From assembly GCA_942159475.1 (NCBI GenBank), contig OW804094.1, forward strand, positions 134,960,755 to 135,024,754: a stretch of DNA of 64,000 bases. The letters run 5' to 3'. The position numbers and the translations under genes are program-made. A model generated the notes under the pieces. It worked only from the letters and a program-made list of their open reading frames with translations. It was not told where the DNA came from and ran no database searches. The stretch is from Sthenelais limicola (taxonomy: Eukaryota; Annelida; Polychaeta; Phyllodocida; Sigalionidae). Below, piece by piece: positions 22,130-35,153 of this stretch. Numbering within the stretch: the first letter of the stretch is position 1; each line of letters begins with the position of its first letter.

Positions 22130-25100
22130 GATTGTAGATTTGGCAAGCACCTTCCTTCTTCAGATAAATCAATTCTTCTCGGTTAGTTGTAGCAGCTGGT
22201 GTTGGCGTCACAGGTCCATCAGGTAACGTGGGAATCCTTTGGGATATGCACTAAGGATTGAGCCAAACATTGATATATATAAATACGACTGCAGGGAGAT
22301 TTAGCATCAGATCGCATTAGAAAGTAAAGATATGACGACTACAGGAGATGACCGCCCCTTGTAATGAACGCCCGACATCAGCGCCCATGGGTTTGATCGT
22401 TGCCGCTATCATGTGCTTGCCCTACGGTATCCATTATCACGATGAAAGTGTCCCCGTCAACTATAGCCACCGCCCACGTTCATAGCTAGTTGTGATAGAA
22501 AACTGCACCAAAACGCAATGAACATATGCTGTCTATCATTAATCTCAACTTTGTAATATATATTTCGTATCCTTACAACTTTAGAACCGACCCAGAGATT
22601 TAATTATTTATGGTTTTCTTGTAACCATGGCAATCTAATATGTATAACACTAGGGTATTGTTATCACTCTGGCAATAGTGTAGCTTGTATAAACAAAAAT
22701 TGATTCAAGTTGAGGTGAGATTGATTTGAGTGTTAAGGCATTGAGCATTGTGGCAGCGCTGCCTACCGTATTGATATTATAAGTGATTTCAAATGTTTAG
22801 TTTGGTGTGATGATGATTTGATGTAGAGTAATATTGCATTTTCTTAATCAAACATCTATACATGAGTTAGGAATAACAGTTAGTGACTATTGGCCTAAGA
22901 AGTGGAGCAACTCAATAAAATGTACAGAAATAGAATTAGTTAAATACAATGTATTTACTTTAATTTCCCATGTTGGCAGTTATAAGTTTGAAGCCATTTG
23001 TGTTTGCTATAATGATGATAATGGAGAAATAAGCAATGAACAACCCTCAATCAACGACGAAGGTGGTTATGTTCATGTGTAAAATCAACAAAAGGGACTC
23101 TCCTACTTATAGGAGAACTACTCCTTTGTGAGTCAGACTGACTGAATACATGTTTCTTAATCTTAATATCGATTTGTGGAATAAGCTTTTGTTGCTTAAT
23201 CTTATTATCGATTTGTGTAATAAGTTATCTGCTTGTGGAATAGCACAGCTGGAGGAACACGTTGTTTGCATACAACTCAAGCTCTAACGCTCCCCACAGA
23301 CTTCATGTTGACCTCCCGACAACACGATATCGTGAGGCTTGTCGCCGTTTTACTCGTCACGATATCGGTAACGTTAATAGGCACCGTTATCGGTATAACT
23401 TATCGTGCTAATGGATATCAGCTCTGCAACTTCTGGTCGCGATAAAGGGTCAAGGCATTGGACAGCATTGGACTCGAATGCATTGGACTCGCGAATTCAA
23501 ACATAATCACAGAATTATGAATGAACCTGAACCTGATGCATGAACCTGATTCAATGCTCTTCAGATACACCTCAAGCAAAATCGGACAGTGACAGGGAGG
23601 AGAGAAGATGGATCTCCAGACTAAAAAGGATCACACCTAGCGGACTTAATATTTTGGATTAAGTATCCCTCAGAATCAACCCGATATTACACATTTACAA
23701 ATAAACACAGATTTATGTTAGCGCGACGCCAAGTCACAACCAAAGTCGTGATATAACATTAATAATAACTTACTTCCATGACCATGGACATGGTGATTTT
23801 ATACTATATGTACGGTATACGGTAGGCTACGATAACACAATTATATCAAAATAGTAACTATTAATACGGTACTACCAAACTTATGAACAGACTTTAAGTT
23901 TAATATAGTATTAGTAAAACAGTATTTAGGATGATGGGAGTGTGATTTCGATTTAAAACTTGGGGACTATAATGGACTTGACAACACGGATTCTTCTTAC
24001 AATATTATAACTTCAGTGAAGCAAAGATAAAGATTTCCACCTCAATAGTGTCAATACATCAACCTTGTTCTTGAGGCTTGAAACCCCCATTATTATTTTT
24101 TACATTGGTTTCAATATATTCAGCACATTCAAACGTGTCGATACATGAATACAGAGAAGCCAGTGAAGTGTATTAGGTTTAAAATATTTCTAAAGACTAT
24201 AATGCGTTCGAGGATAGGCAACCGAAACATGATACACAGGTAGATTAATATAAGACTTATATAATATAAAGCCACCGTGAACAAAATTATGAAAATAGTG
24301 ACCACTCCCTCTGAGTTTGATTTTGTATTATAATGTACACTACAGTACAGGTACCTGTTCTTAATTCTGCGACTGGTGATAAGAGAATCACGATATACAA
24401 AAGATTGTTAGTTAAGGAGAGCTTATTTGTATTATGCTAAACTGAGAGTACAATAAAAAAAAAGGGTAACATTAACGAACATAACAGTAGAGACACAGAG
24501 CAATGCTCGTGACACGAGCATAGGACACGAGCATCCAATAATAAACAACCTCACTCACGACTCACGCTAAGTCCACCGGGACAAAGATGCCGAAAGCAAC
24601 CCAAAATTCAAAGTAAATTTACCTACTACTCCATAGAATGTAACGCCTGGATTGACACATCAAAATGAATAACCTTATGAAGTTGAAATGCACAGGATAT
24701 TTGCTAGAAACTGTCGGTTATTCTTCATATTCGCCTTCCGAGAGGTGTGTTATCGCCAACTTAAATATGGGTCAGGGAAGCCCTACAAACCAAGAATGAC
24801 GTACTTCCGTTTGTCCACGGAATCCCCACTGCGGATAGTTGTGCTTGGCGCCAGGGGAAAGGAGCATTCATTTGTGTCGATAGTCAGAAACAAGCATAGG
24901 AAGCAAATAGCTATAAGACAAGGGAATAAACAATTTAGATTTTAATTAGAGAGTTTTTATTGACGGTAAATAACTCCTTCCGCCTGGATTTAGACTACAG
25001 ACTATTTTGAGAGCGACCACCGATCCGTCGCGTCACAAATGTGACGTTACGTCGTGTAAAAAAAATTACGTCATGGACAGAAAGTAAAATAGTTCTCAGA

Positions 25101-25359
25101 ATTAACTTGTATTTAATGTGGCATGTTTGAATGCACCCGTGTCCCCGCCAAAATCTTACTTGGCCATTGTCCAAACTGTCTTATAGTGCTTCAGATTGGA
25201 CTTTTTAAAAACGTTTGAGTTAAATTTCGTGCGGAGCGGAAGGATCGAGTAAAAAAAACGCGGAATTATAAACTGTTTAAAGTGACGTTGTACGTCATTT
25301 CATAGCGACACGAGTAAACGACAGAAACTGCGTTATATTGTGTACGAGATATTGAATCC
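22130..25359. other. Divergent intergenic region
   Basis: Between the start of the MADF-BESS gene (-) and the coiled-coil gene (+). ORFs at 22834-23082, 23233-23445 (one hydrophobic segment) and 24688-24945 show no splice or family support. The block 24960-25340 is richer in CpG than its surroundings. On the - strand just upstream of the MADF ATG there is a short open frame (about 22150-22230) that may be 5' UTR or an unproven exon. Confidence 0.5.
25035..25305 (+). promoter_or_regulatory. Promoter region with clustered TGACGT (CRE/ATF-like) sites
   Basis: TGACGTTACGTC, TTACGTCATGG, and GTGACGTTGTACGTCATTT occur within 270 bp, ending about 60 bases before the ATG at 25360. TGACGT is the CRE/ATF half-site; several are paired head to head. 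CpGs are denser than in flanking DNA. This suggests a CREB/ATF-responsive core promoter for the + strand gene. Confidence 0.45.
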
Positions 25360-28300
25360 ATGGATTATACCGTTCCACGCAATTTTCCAGTTGTACCCAT
25401 GGCCCCTGCAATGACAGTAAGTTTGTCCTCGACTATTTATGACCAATTACTAATAATTTACTGAGGCTAGCCATTAAAAACATCGATAAATGGTTATGAT
25501 CGATGGCTGTAACCTTCAAGTTCAAGTCTTCAAGACATGCCCTATCCTGTTCATGAATTGTTCGCACATAGATACAATTATTTGTGACATTGGATTATAT
25601 TATGATGTTTATTGAATAAACTGGGGGTGGATGCTCCAACAAACGATAAAAAAACAACAACAAAACCCACCAAACAACATCTTCTGCTGAGGTGTTAATT
25701 GATCCGCACCTGTCGATAGGCGATAATCCTAATTTGGCTCCTGGATTTGGCTGATTTGGCTAAGATTGCTATAGCATTTGATTAGATTCATGTTTAAATA
25801 ACTTACGACTGCTGCTTTGTACGGTATGCCTTATGTATCTTGAATAGTTCTAAGCAGTCTTTCTCCTATGTTTTGTTTTTTCTGCCTCTTACTCTTAGAC
25901 TTAGCCTAGACTAGTTAGCCTAGATAACGGTGAATGCTGAGCTTTTCACAAATGACATAATCATGTAAGCAGTTTTGAGGAGATGATGATTAATTATCAT
26001 TATTCTATCTTTTACAGCACTCTCCTTCCTTAGTGGTGGGAACATTGCTCGGTCAAACCAACACTTTGATGGATGTGGCACTAGGCTCCACGCCTAATGC
26101 TAAGGTTCCATCAAATAATATGATTCATCAGAGAGACATGGTAGGTTCAAAGATTAATCTTTATTCATATACTAAACATTGAAGCTTTCTTTTCGTTCGA
26201 TCTTCTCTGTTCTGTTGATTTATTTTTATCTGGATGAAGAAGAGTTGTATCGATGAAACATGGACTAATTATTGAATACCTTATAATTCACATACACAAG
26301 TGGAGTTTCTTTTTTATTTATTTTGTGTTTGTGTTGAGTTTCTGTCCTGTTATTACATAATTTCCATTTTCCCTCCCCAACCCCACCCCGCCCACCCTCC
26401 AGAACACACAGTTTTCCCGCTGTGAGTGCCGTACAAAGTAAGTTTCCCCTTCCCTCAAACTTCCCAATTAAATAATATGAAAACCTCCTTGTTCAAGTCT
26501 GTTTGAAACCACACAAATATATGGTCCGGAACAATATATAGAAATACCCCATTGACATTTATATCTCTTGAATTTAAATGCAAATATAAATATTAGCACA
26601 CATTGGTGGAGTTCTAGTGCATGACCAATTTTTTTATTTAAAGATTTTTATTCAGATAAGTCATTATGACAATACATTATTCTCAGTCGAAACTTTCGAT
26701 CGCTTTATAATGATTGAAAGAATGTTTTACACAAAATACTCATAATGAAATGACAACTACTACATAAATCAGCTATTAATTATTCTTATATATAAGGCAA
26801 GTACACAAGTATCGAAAAAACAATACTTCCAGTCCAACAACAAATTCATAAACAAAAATAACATGGAGTGTGTCCATACTATTTTTCAGAAACTCCAGCA
26901 GGAACACAGTGATGGTTTCATGCTCTACCCAGACATCTGATGAACTTGAGACGAGTGCTATTGCCTCAATCAAGGAGGAAGTATTCAAGTCTCGTTTGGA
27001 GCTCGATACTCTCAGAGATCACTTTCGTGAAGTGGAGCGAAGTTACCGACAGTATGTACACACCTTCATAAGTTATTCTACTGCCAGACATACATTGTTG
27101 TTGTTTTGTTGGTGTAAGGCATCTTTAGCTTTATTCAGAATATCTATTAGATCAAGAAAATGTAATTAAGCTCGTTTTAAGTTCCACCAAGGTATTTTCC
27201 TGGAATTCCCTGTCATATAGTAACTTCAAATAGTAACTTCAAATCCAATCAGCAAAAGTCTTGGATTTATGACCGAACCATAATGCGATAAATTAGGTTC
27301 ATCGTGTTTGTAACAATTAACTCCTCTCAACAAAATGAGGATTTTTTAAAGAACAATATTGGAATGAGGCGTCATAAATAATAATGAGGCGCCATAAGTA
27401 ATAATGAGGCGCCATAAGTAATAATGAGGCGTCATAAGTAATAATTTAGAGCACCAGACACAAATTCATCATTAAAATAGTTATTTTTACCATGGCCTAA
27501 ACCTGGATCGGTCATGGATATTGTTGGATATTTTAGATTAAGGATATTTTTATTTCCATGAAATATCTGAAGAGTGTCCCTAATGTGATACACACAGACT
27601 CTTTGTTTTTCCTGTCCTCAACACATGCATCAGTTACACCAAGTCACGGGCCCCTTAAATAATAGTTTCTGTACCGTTTTCCAATTTACAGCAACTTAAT
27701 TATTCTATTACAGTGAAGTTGGCCGTCGGTTCCAAGCTTATGAAGAAGCAAACAGAATGCTCAAGAAGACTCAAAAGGAATTGTCTGAGCTGCAGGAGAA
27801 GTAAGCATTCCAACCCAAAATATCCACTTTGAAACTTAATACTGAAGTATTCTAATGTAAAAAGAAAAATCTTTAATTATCATATTAGGAACAATAGTAA
27901 ATCATGATTTGAATTTTTATATAAATAAAGTATTTACCGTCGCAGGATATCACCCACATCCCCTGGCACAACATTTTTTTTACTTATAGAGATAAATATT
28001 TCATTATTATCAATAATTTAATTAACTATTCGGAGTAGAATTTACTGGATATTACAAACCTATTTCATCTAATTAACTATTTCCTTTTCAGGGTGGCATC
28101 ATACCCAAGGCAGGATCTGGAAATGGGATTATCCCACCCGCGTGAAGCATACAACATGGCATATCACCAGAGACAGCCCCTTCCACATTTCCACGGGGAC
28201 AGATTGCCACCATCTCCACCCAGGGATGTATTCAGACCACCTTTTGTTGGCCCACCAGGACCACCACCATTCTTTGCAGCACCACCACCACCTCCTCCAC

Positions 28301-28524
28301 CACCTCACAGAGCCTTATCCACAAGGCCATCCGCAACTTACTACTGCGGTCCTGACTCAGTCCCGAGAACATCAGCTGGGAGGATGGCAAAAAACTCTCC
28401 GCTCAAACACAAACCAGGCGATAAGGAATTCGTTCCTGTTGTCAAAGACTATGAGCATGAGTATGCCACTCAAAATTCACACAGGCGTGTTCGATTTGGC
28501 ATGGAGGAAATTCTATACATTTGA
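25360..28524 (+). CDS. Coiled-coil, proline-rich protein of unknown function
   Basis: Six exons with consistent phases: 25360-25416 (ATG), 26018-26140, 26403-26437, 26890-27051, 27714-27800 and 28092-28524 (stop), giving about 298 aa. A short N-terminus with Cys pair RCECRTK is followed by STQTSDELETSA. A charged heptad-like coiled coil then spans exons 4-5 (about residues 90-150: EEVFKSRLELDTLRDHFREV, EEANRMLKKTQKELSELQEK). The last exon is Pro-rich (PPPPPPPP near residue 225) and ends with RVRFGMEEILYI. No enzyme motif, signal peptide or membrane segment is seen, so an intracellular scaffold is the best guess. I do not recognise the family. A diverged, broken copy of the last exon lies at 55470-56190. 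Confidence 0.8.
27363..27447. repeat. Four-copy 20-bp tandem repeat
   Basis: Unit GAGGCGYCATAARTAATAAT repeated about four times, with T/C and A/G differences. Intronic minisatellite. Confidence 0.8.
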
Positions 28525-28600
28525 ATCTGTGAACATCATTAACATTCGGAAAAATCTGTGATACTGCATGAATGTGATATATCCTTAATTTAACATCCCT

Positions 28601-28606
28601 AATAAA
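28601..28606 (+). terminator. Poly(A) signal of the coiled-coil gene
   Basis: AATAAA about 77 bases after the stop codon at 28524. Confidence 0.6.
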
Positions 28607-29947
28607 TAGTCTTACCAATAGCTCAACTCAAACTAATGAAACCTGCTGTCTTTGTTTTTCCTTCTTTCTTTCAACTGTCTTCGACGGCATGCATTTATTT
28701 CAAATCTTAAGATGTAGGTTTAACCCAAGCCAGAATAAGGACAGGGACGGGGGGGGGGGGGGATAAGTTGTAGGTTTGTTTATTCTGGGTCCGACGTTTC
28801 AGGCGTTATTTGCCTTTAATCAAGGAATGATTTATTTCAAATACCTGCATTGATAGGCATAGAATGATTTTATTTTAGCACGATGAGAGCATAGCAGGAA
28901 ATAAAAGTCTAGTCTGTAATGGGAAACTCAAAATATTCCTAAAGAGCGCTTTGAAATCTCTCAAGCGACAGTTAAAATTCTCTGAAAGAAAATGTCAACC
29001 CTTTCTCAAGAGTCGCCCTAATTTCGGCTTCTCCAAGCACACAGCTGTTGACAGGACGTTAATCATGAGAAGTATTTGTTCAAGTGTGGATGGCAGTGAT
29101 GTACTCAGTGCTGATCCGGGTTGGCTGAACTTAAATACAAGAACTTCCGAACTAATATTAACTGTGCACATGAGAGTTACTTAGGCTTCTCTCCGGGCCA
29201 TCGGGTAATTAAGCTACGCCAATCATCAACCTTAGCCCCGCCCCTCAGAATCCTGTAGACCAACTCAATCTCACCCAAATTTAAATCGGTCAGGGTCACG
29301 AAGGTAATCCTATTTTATCACCCAAACACTATTAATTAAGAACAATAGGTTCCTAAAATGTTATCAGTCAATTTATTAGTTATTACAAGAATATAAAACA
29401 CTATTTCTTCATTTCCACTAAAGTTTCCTACAACTTTATGAGTTCTTTCAATATTTGGTGACAGAAGTGAATGAAATATTAAGAATAGTATATGCTAGCA
29501 TATCTTCTTCACTGACAGGTAGAGAGATAGTCTGGGGATGCGATTCCGTGTATGTTTGTGTGTAACCAAGGAAATTGATATAGCATGTAGTCATATGTAT
29601 GAGCAAACAAGGAGAGGCAGGCAGGGAAATGCAGAACCTTCTTAGGTAAGGCCAAAAAAGGAGTGAGGTGTGTTTTCGATTTCTCTAGCTGAAAACTAGG
29701 TTAGGGAGCGGGGTGGTAACTTTTTTTTAAGGAACCACCTTCCAGGAAAAAACATGCCTATTTCGCAACAATGGTTGTTTTAAAGAAGAGAAATGGGTCT
29801 TTTAACGGTTCCTGGTTAGGAAAACATGATTTTCTGCTTTTAATGGCATTATTTGTCCCCCCCCACCCCTCAAAAAAATAAAATAATTGTAAAAAAAACA
29901 ACAGGCATGGTCAATCAATGATTTTTTAGGTGTGTTTTTTTTCTAGG

Positions 29948-30021
29948 CGAGTGTGTGTGTGTGGGGTGGGTGGGTGGGTGGTGGGGTGGGGGTGGTGGCT
30001 GAGGAATTGAAAACAATATAT

Positions 30022-30053
<32 letters not shown>
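29948..30053 (+). repeat. G-rich tract: GT/GGGTG repeat and G homopolymer of about 20
   Basis: GTGTGTGT followed by repeated GGGTGGGTGGG, then about 40 bp later a T run joined to roughly 20 consecutive G. Multiple runs of three or more G with short loops satisfy a G-quadruplex pattern. The homopolymer length may be affected by sequencing error. Confidence 0.75.
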
Positions 30054-30054
<1 letters not shown>

Positions 30055-31833
30055 GGTTGTTAAATTGATCAAGCCCAAACCACTAGTATACCGACTAGCA
30101 GCATAATGCAACGGTTCGAAGGAGGCTTATTTACATGAAGCCATGCAGGTCATATACTACACACCAAGGGCTCTTTATTCTGTGGAAAGAATTGCATATC
30201 ATTTCCACAACCCATTAAAATGAATCTCAAGAGTTGGCTCTCCACAAGTTGATGTTATATTAAATATTTGCAATTCATATCACTGCACTGTGAGACGAAC
30301 AAAAATCATTGATGAGTAGTATTCGCATTCGTATTGATTCAGAAACAAAACCCTTTACAGATTTCCCATTTCCTTAGACTCCACCGGATTCCGTTGTCCA
30401 AAGCACAGATCATCCATCAGTCTAATATGCGTCTCCGTCTGGACTCTTATATTCTTAGTCTCAGGTAGTATATTAGTCTTGATCCTGGCAAGTAGTAGCC
30501 AATAGATACGCCCATAAGCATGGGGAATATAGAAATATCCCCAGGGGATGACTTAGGCACGTCTTGTTCCGTCGATAAACAGCGATGTGCAAAGAGACAC
30601 TCGATCATTGCGGGCTGGCTGGCATCTAGGCCCTACAAGCACAGTGTGTCATCAACGCCATATCTACTCCAAGCAAAGAGCCGCGCACATGTTGGGGCGA
30701 GAAACACACAGTGAGCGAGAGAGACAGTAGTGAGAGTGGGAGCAACTCACGGAAGAAGCATATCCACGAGCTCTTCTTGCATAGCATTCTTAGATAAACG
30801 CTCTAAACAACACAGTAAGAAACATATAGCATAGCCTGTAGGTGGTTTCGAACCTATCCTACTTACCATTGACACCGGGCGTTTGTATAGTACATGGATG
30901 CATACACATACATACCAAAATATTTATACTCTCCAGCTTTTGGGATGGAAAATACCAGTATAGCTGTACACCAGTGGTGAGACCTGTGGTACAAAGGCAG
31001 TATGCAAAGAAGGATATATACTCGAAGATCAAGCTTATAACATATGACTTGATGTGGGATATACATGAAGGACCTGGGACCTCCCAACTGCAGAAATAGA
31101 TCCCATGAGTCACACATGCAGGTACTATTTTTTGTGGGTAGGACTGTCGTACGTCCTGTTATACCCCTACAACAACTATACTTCCTTCTCTCAGGATGAT
31201 CCAGAGCAGTAAGGCTCAGGCGAGGGAGGTGCTCTGAACTTGCTCCCGAGTCAACCAAGGTGTGTACAAATATGCTTCATATACCAAGGGGGTTATTGCA
31301 ATCTTTTGTTTGATATTAGAACTGATATAATAGGTAAGAGCACCATGTTCAAACTTAACGATAACTACCCTAATATTGCACGTAAGAAGATCAAAACATC
31401 TTTTTTGTTGGGTAAGGAAAAGGATTAAGTATCCTATTGTAGTTCTGGAATACTGCCAATATATACAAAACAAATTGTTTTAGGTTGCTGGTGTGATACC
31501 ATCCATCTGTCTACACTCCTCTCTAGTAACAGGTAGTCTTCCACTTTGATAGACCCACTACTCAGTCTAAAAACACCGGGACATGGAACAATTAAACATT
31601 TATACACGCATATGCCACCGCTCGGTTGATGGACAAGTACACCAACTCTTTGTTCAGAGCACCTACACAGTGTCCATATTATATACAAAGCCCTTTCAGC
31701 CAAATTGTTTTTCTAGTCCAACGTAATCCCTCAATAGTAGATACACATGTCGTAAACTCTATGGGATATAAGTTCATAAAAGGGAAGTGGGGTCTAGACT
31801 GGCGAGTCAACATTGCTTTTGTTCATATACATT

Positions 31834-32071
31834 CGTGATGAGTTTCAGGAAAATGATGAGTCACAAGTCACACACAATTTTTATATATTATTACATTTGA
31901 AAAGATTAGATGAAGCAGATTCAAATGATGGTAAATATTAGGGACATCTAAGACATGTTTCTATATAATATGTTTGACATTTTTAAGAAAAAAGGTTTGC
32001 AATATTTTCTGGTGGGCAAGTATCAGTAAAGTAGTTAAATATACTCCTACATCATTGTAGTTCTGTGGTGC
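31834..32071. mobile_element. MITE family A, copy 4 (left half)
   Basis: GTGATGAGTTTCAGGAAAAT with GAGTCACAAGTCAC, then GATGGTAAATATTAGGGACA and AGTAAAGTAGTTAAATATAC as in other copies. The right terminus is absent. Confidence 0.6.
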
Positions 32072-34209
32072 AAAAAAAGATGCTCCTCCCCCACCTTTAG
32101 AGTCTGCGTAAAAAAGGTGACCCCTTCAGAGTTTGTGCAAGAAAAGTGCCCTCCCCTTCGGACTCCGCACAAAATAGTTGCCCCCCCCCCTGAAAATTCT
32201 CTCTCCACCAGTGGTTAAAAATGAACAGGACTCTTTTTTTGGTAGAATTCATAAAAATAAGAAATGGTGTAAAACGAAACGTGGGTCGGGGAAGGGGGTG
32301 GGAGTAAATGAAAAGTTCTTCCTGGCATGCCACTTTCATTAGTCAGGTTTCATATGATCTGCCTTTACCCTACAAGACCGTCCAGCAATTGGATCACTAT
32401 TGAGCAATCGCGCCTGGTGATAAAAAATGATTCGTCTATAGATGTTTGTTTTGGGTCAATATGTCCTCGACCATCTGAATATGAGGTCTAACAATGATCG
32501 ATGCTGGGATATTGATCGATCTTTGGAGACACATCTTATGACTCATTCCTGAAGATCATTTATAATACAAAGAAACTGAACATGACGTTGCTCCTAAATG
32601 CTAAAACATTGCATCCAAAGCACTTAGGAGAGGAAAGAGAGGAGTATTGTTGTTTGAGAGATGACGGGAGTTGATAAATAGTAATAACTGGAATTGATAG
32701 AATGTCTCCGTTTATGGAGCAAATACTTTTAGAATGTTCGTCTGTAATATCTATCACCTATTCCTTATACGTTATTACTCGAAACTTAGAGTAAAAGACT
32801 TTTATAAAGCTCTAACATAAATTGGTTTGAAGTGACAATCTGCTAATATTGAGAACTTTAACTCTCTTCCCTCATGGGTTGCCGCCCGAATGGCAATATG
32901 CAATGGACATGAGTAAATATTAGTCCAATATAACTCCAAAATGTCAAGGCTTATTTCACGTACGTTGGTCTCGATAATGATATTGGTCAAGGAAAATCCC
33001 AGGATGAATGTTAGCCTTGTATAAACGTGAATTAATCACCCTTAACTCTGCGTGGGAAGGAGGGTTTAGAGTTGATACAACATATAAAAAAAGGGAGAAA
33101 TATATATATATATACATAACAGTCGATGGCTGTTGTGATCTAATATAGCTTTGTGGGTATGGTGTCAGCTATGATTAATTAAGATATCCATGTTGACAAG
33201 GAAGCCTGACTGGATATTGATATTGGAACTTGAGACTTTACATTAGTCCTGAGACTCAGAGAGATATTTAAAAAGCAACTCTGCACAATGGTCACCCACC
33301 TATTACCGGTTGACCCTCAATCCTAAGGTAGCCTAAGCTCTGCTAAGAGATTGGGTGTTATATGATATAATGGATACATTACAAAGTATTATGGTACATA
33401 AGATTAAAATATTGCCATACCAAGAGAATATAGAGCTATTTTCCATCCCCACCGTGAAACCGTTCTCTTTGGAATATTCTGTATTTAATGGTATGCATTA
33501 TGTATAAATCGAATAGTTGTTTGTGACATTGTGGAATTGAACATTAATGGGTCTTTCTAAAAAGTGCATGGAAATGCCTCATAGCATTGTATGTTACTAT
33601 TGGTACGCCTCTGGTGCAATACATCACCAATTATATGCATTGTCATGATGGCAAATGTGTGCAGTTAGCGCCCATTCCTGGGAAATGAAGTTATTACGAA
33701 TGTCCCATCCTTACTGTCATGGCTATGAAATTGAACCATATATATATATATTATAGGTATAAATATAAAAGTCGTAGGATAATTTGTCATGACATTTAAG
33801 TTTTAACTGGTTATTTGGGTAGTGGCAGTATACTATCATCTATTATCGAAAGGAAATATCATCCATGCACTTTAGGTTTACTCTACACCTTTTGTATATT
33901 ATCGATTGCAACCCATTTCTCTTTAGATTTCCCAAACAGCAGTTGAAGAATGCACTGTGATGTTTTTCCAGATCACCAATCCACATGACACATAACTAAG
34001 CAGGACACACTCTAATTAAATATCGTTGATCAAAGCCAGTCCCACTTATCCTCCTATCTTATGCTGTTTCTACCCTATTTGATGTCTAGATATTCGTTGG
34101 ACTGATCAAATAAATTACTTCTTAAGATATTGCGAATTTAAGTTATAATGGAGAGTTGTAGCAGCTATGAATAATGAGCGATCTCACATGGATTGCACGA
34201 CTGCCTGGG

Positions 34210-34375
34210 CTTTTTTATATCTATTTACCAGGACTAGATCACCTCAATGGTGGCCTTCCTCTAGTAGGCCTACCTGGGGGAAGGAGGTAAAATTATAGCC
34301 GGGCCGGGGTTGAACCCACACTATGTCCATGTCACTGAGCCCACCCAAAACTTTAGACCACTCGGCCACCCCACA
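34210..34375 (-). mobile_element. tRNA-derived SINE
   Basis: Read on the - strand from about 34375, GGGTGGCCGAGTGGTCTAAA is a clear box A and GTGGGTTCAACCC a box B, about 50 bp apart, resembling a tRNA-Leu/Ser head. The acceptor-stem pairing of a real tRNA gene is not kept, and a non-tRNA body follows (ACCTCCTTCCCCCAGGTAGG). A SINE is therefore more likely than a functional tRNA gene. Confidence 0.65.
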
Positions 34376-35000
34376 CCCATCTACTTTTCCAAGCTATACA
34401 GCTCGGGGTTACCTGTGGCCCCCTCAGTGGGTTGTGTGGGAACACATCTGGACATAGCACCTTGAGATTCTGTCTTTAATAGAATACAAGCTACATTACC
34501 ACGTTACCTATCATGCGTCGCTTTCCCTCTGTGGAATACTGTAATAAGTTTCCTTTATATGGCTTCTTTAAATGAGCTGCTTACTTGTATAAGAAGTGGG
34601 TTTTCATTGGCTACATTACGGAGACAAAGGCGTCTATATTACCTGTTTAGTAGGGTGTAAGGTAAAGTTCAGAAAAGCTAATTATATATCATTATATAAA
34701 AAGAACAACAATATGTATAGCACAACCAGTGCTTTTCCTTGTTGTATGTTGACAAACCCTGGGCATAGACAATGCGAGATTCATATAATATAGACCAAAG
34801 AGACCTTGTCAAACAGAGCCTGTTGGCACAATCAGCAAGTGTAGTGGGGCATCTATTCGTGCATTTGTATGCCACTGGTGTATGCCAGTGAACGCTTCAT
34901 TGACTAAACACTCCGGAGAATAAATCTTCATAGAGTTGGCAATGTCTATGAGCAGCATAACATAGGTTGCAGTATACAGTACAGTATGTCCTTTCAAACA

Positions 35001-35153
35001 TAAATATATCAAACATAAAATATAGAATCACTTTTCAGATGTTCTTGATGTTTACCATCATTAGAATCGGCTCGATCCCATCTTTTCAAATATGATGATA
35101 TCTCAGAATCCATTTTTTGCGACTTGTGACTCATTTTTCTTGAACACATCACA
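35001..35153. mobile_element. MITE family A, copy 5 (right half)
   Basis: Shares TGTTTACCATCATTAGAATC, TTTTTGCGACTTGTGACTCA and the CACATCACA terminus with other copies; the left half is missing. Confidence 0.6.

Larger units (their letters stand above)
28140..33040 (+). repeat. Segmental duplication, copy 1
   Basis: From the last exon of the coiled-coil gene rightward, patches match 55470-62840 in the same order and orientation. Pairs include 28945/57450, 29590/58475, 30195/58590, 30520/59410, 31070/59945, 31490/60600, 31610/60705, 31780/61640, 32380/62025 and 32885/62695. Shared strings include GGCACGTCTTGTT and GGGACCTCCCAACTGCAG. Apart from the exon the block looks non-coding. Divergence is substantial, so the event is old. 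Confidence 0.75.

Noticed and set aside
23233..23445. 70-codon ORF with one hydrophobic segment
   Set aside because: No splice context, family motif or neighbour support; could be chance.
24688..24945. ORF containing RIVVLGARG, reminiscent of a GTPase P-loop
   Set aside because: The GxxxxGK[ST] motif is not completed, no donor follows at the right place, and no further GTPase motifs are seen downstream.
28142..28561. 139-codon + strand ORF rich in His
   Set aside because: Alternate frame of the proline-rich last exon; the other frame continues the upstream exon phases.
29926..30111. 61-codon - strand ORF over the G-rich tract
   Set aside because: Low-complexity artefact of poly-G/GT repeats.
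34210..34375. Functional tRNA-Leu/Ser gene
   Set aside because: Acceptor-stem pairing is poor and a non-tRNA SINE body continues.
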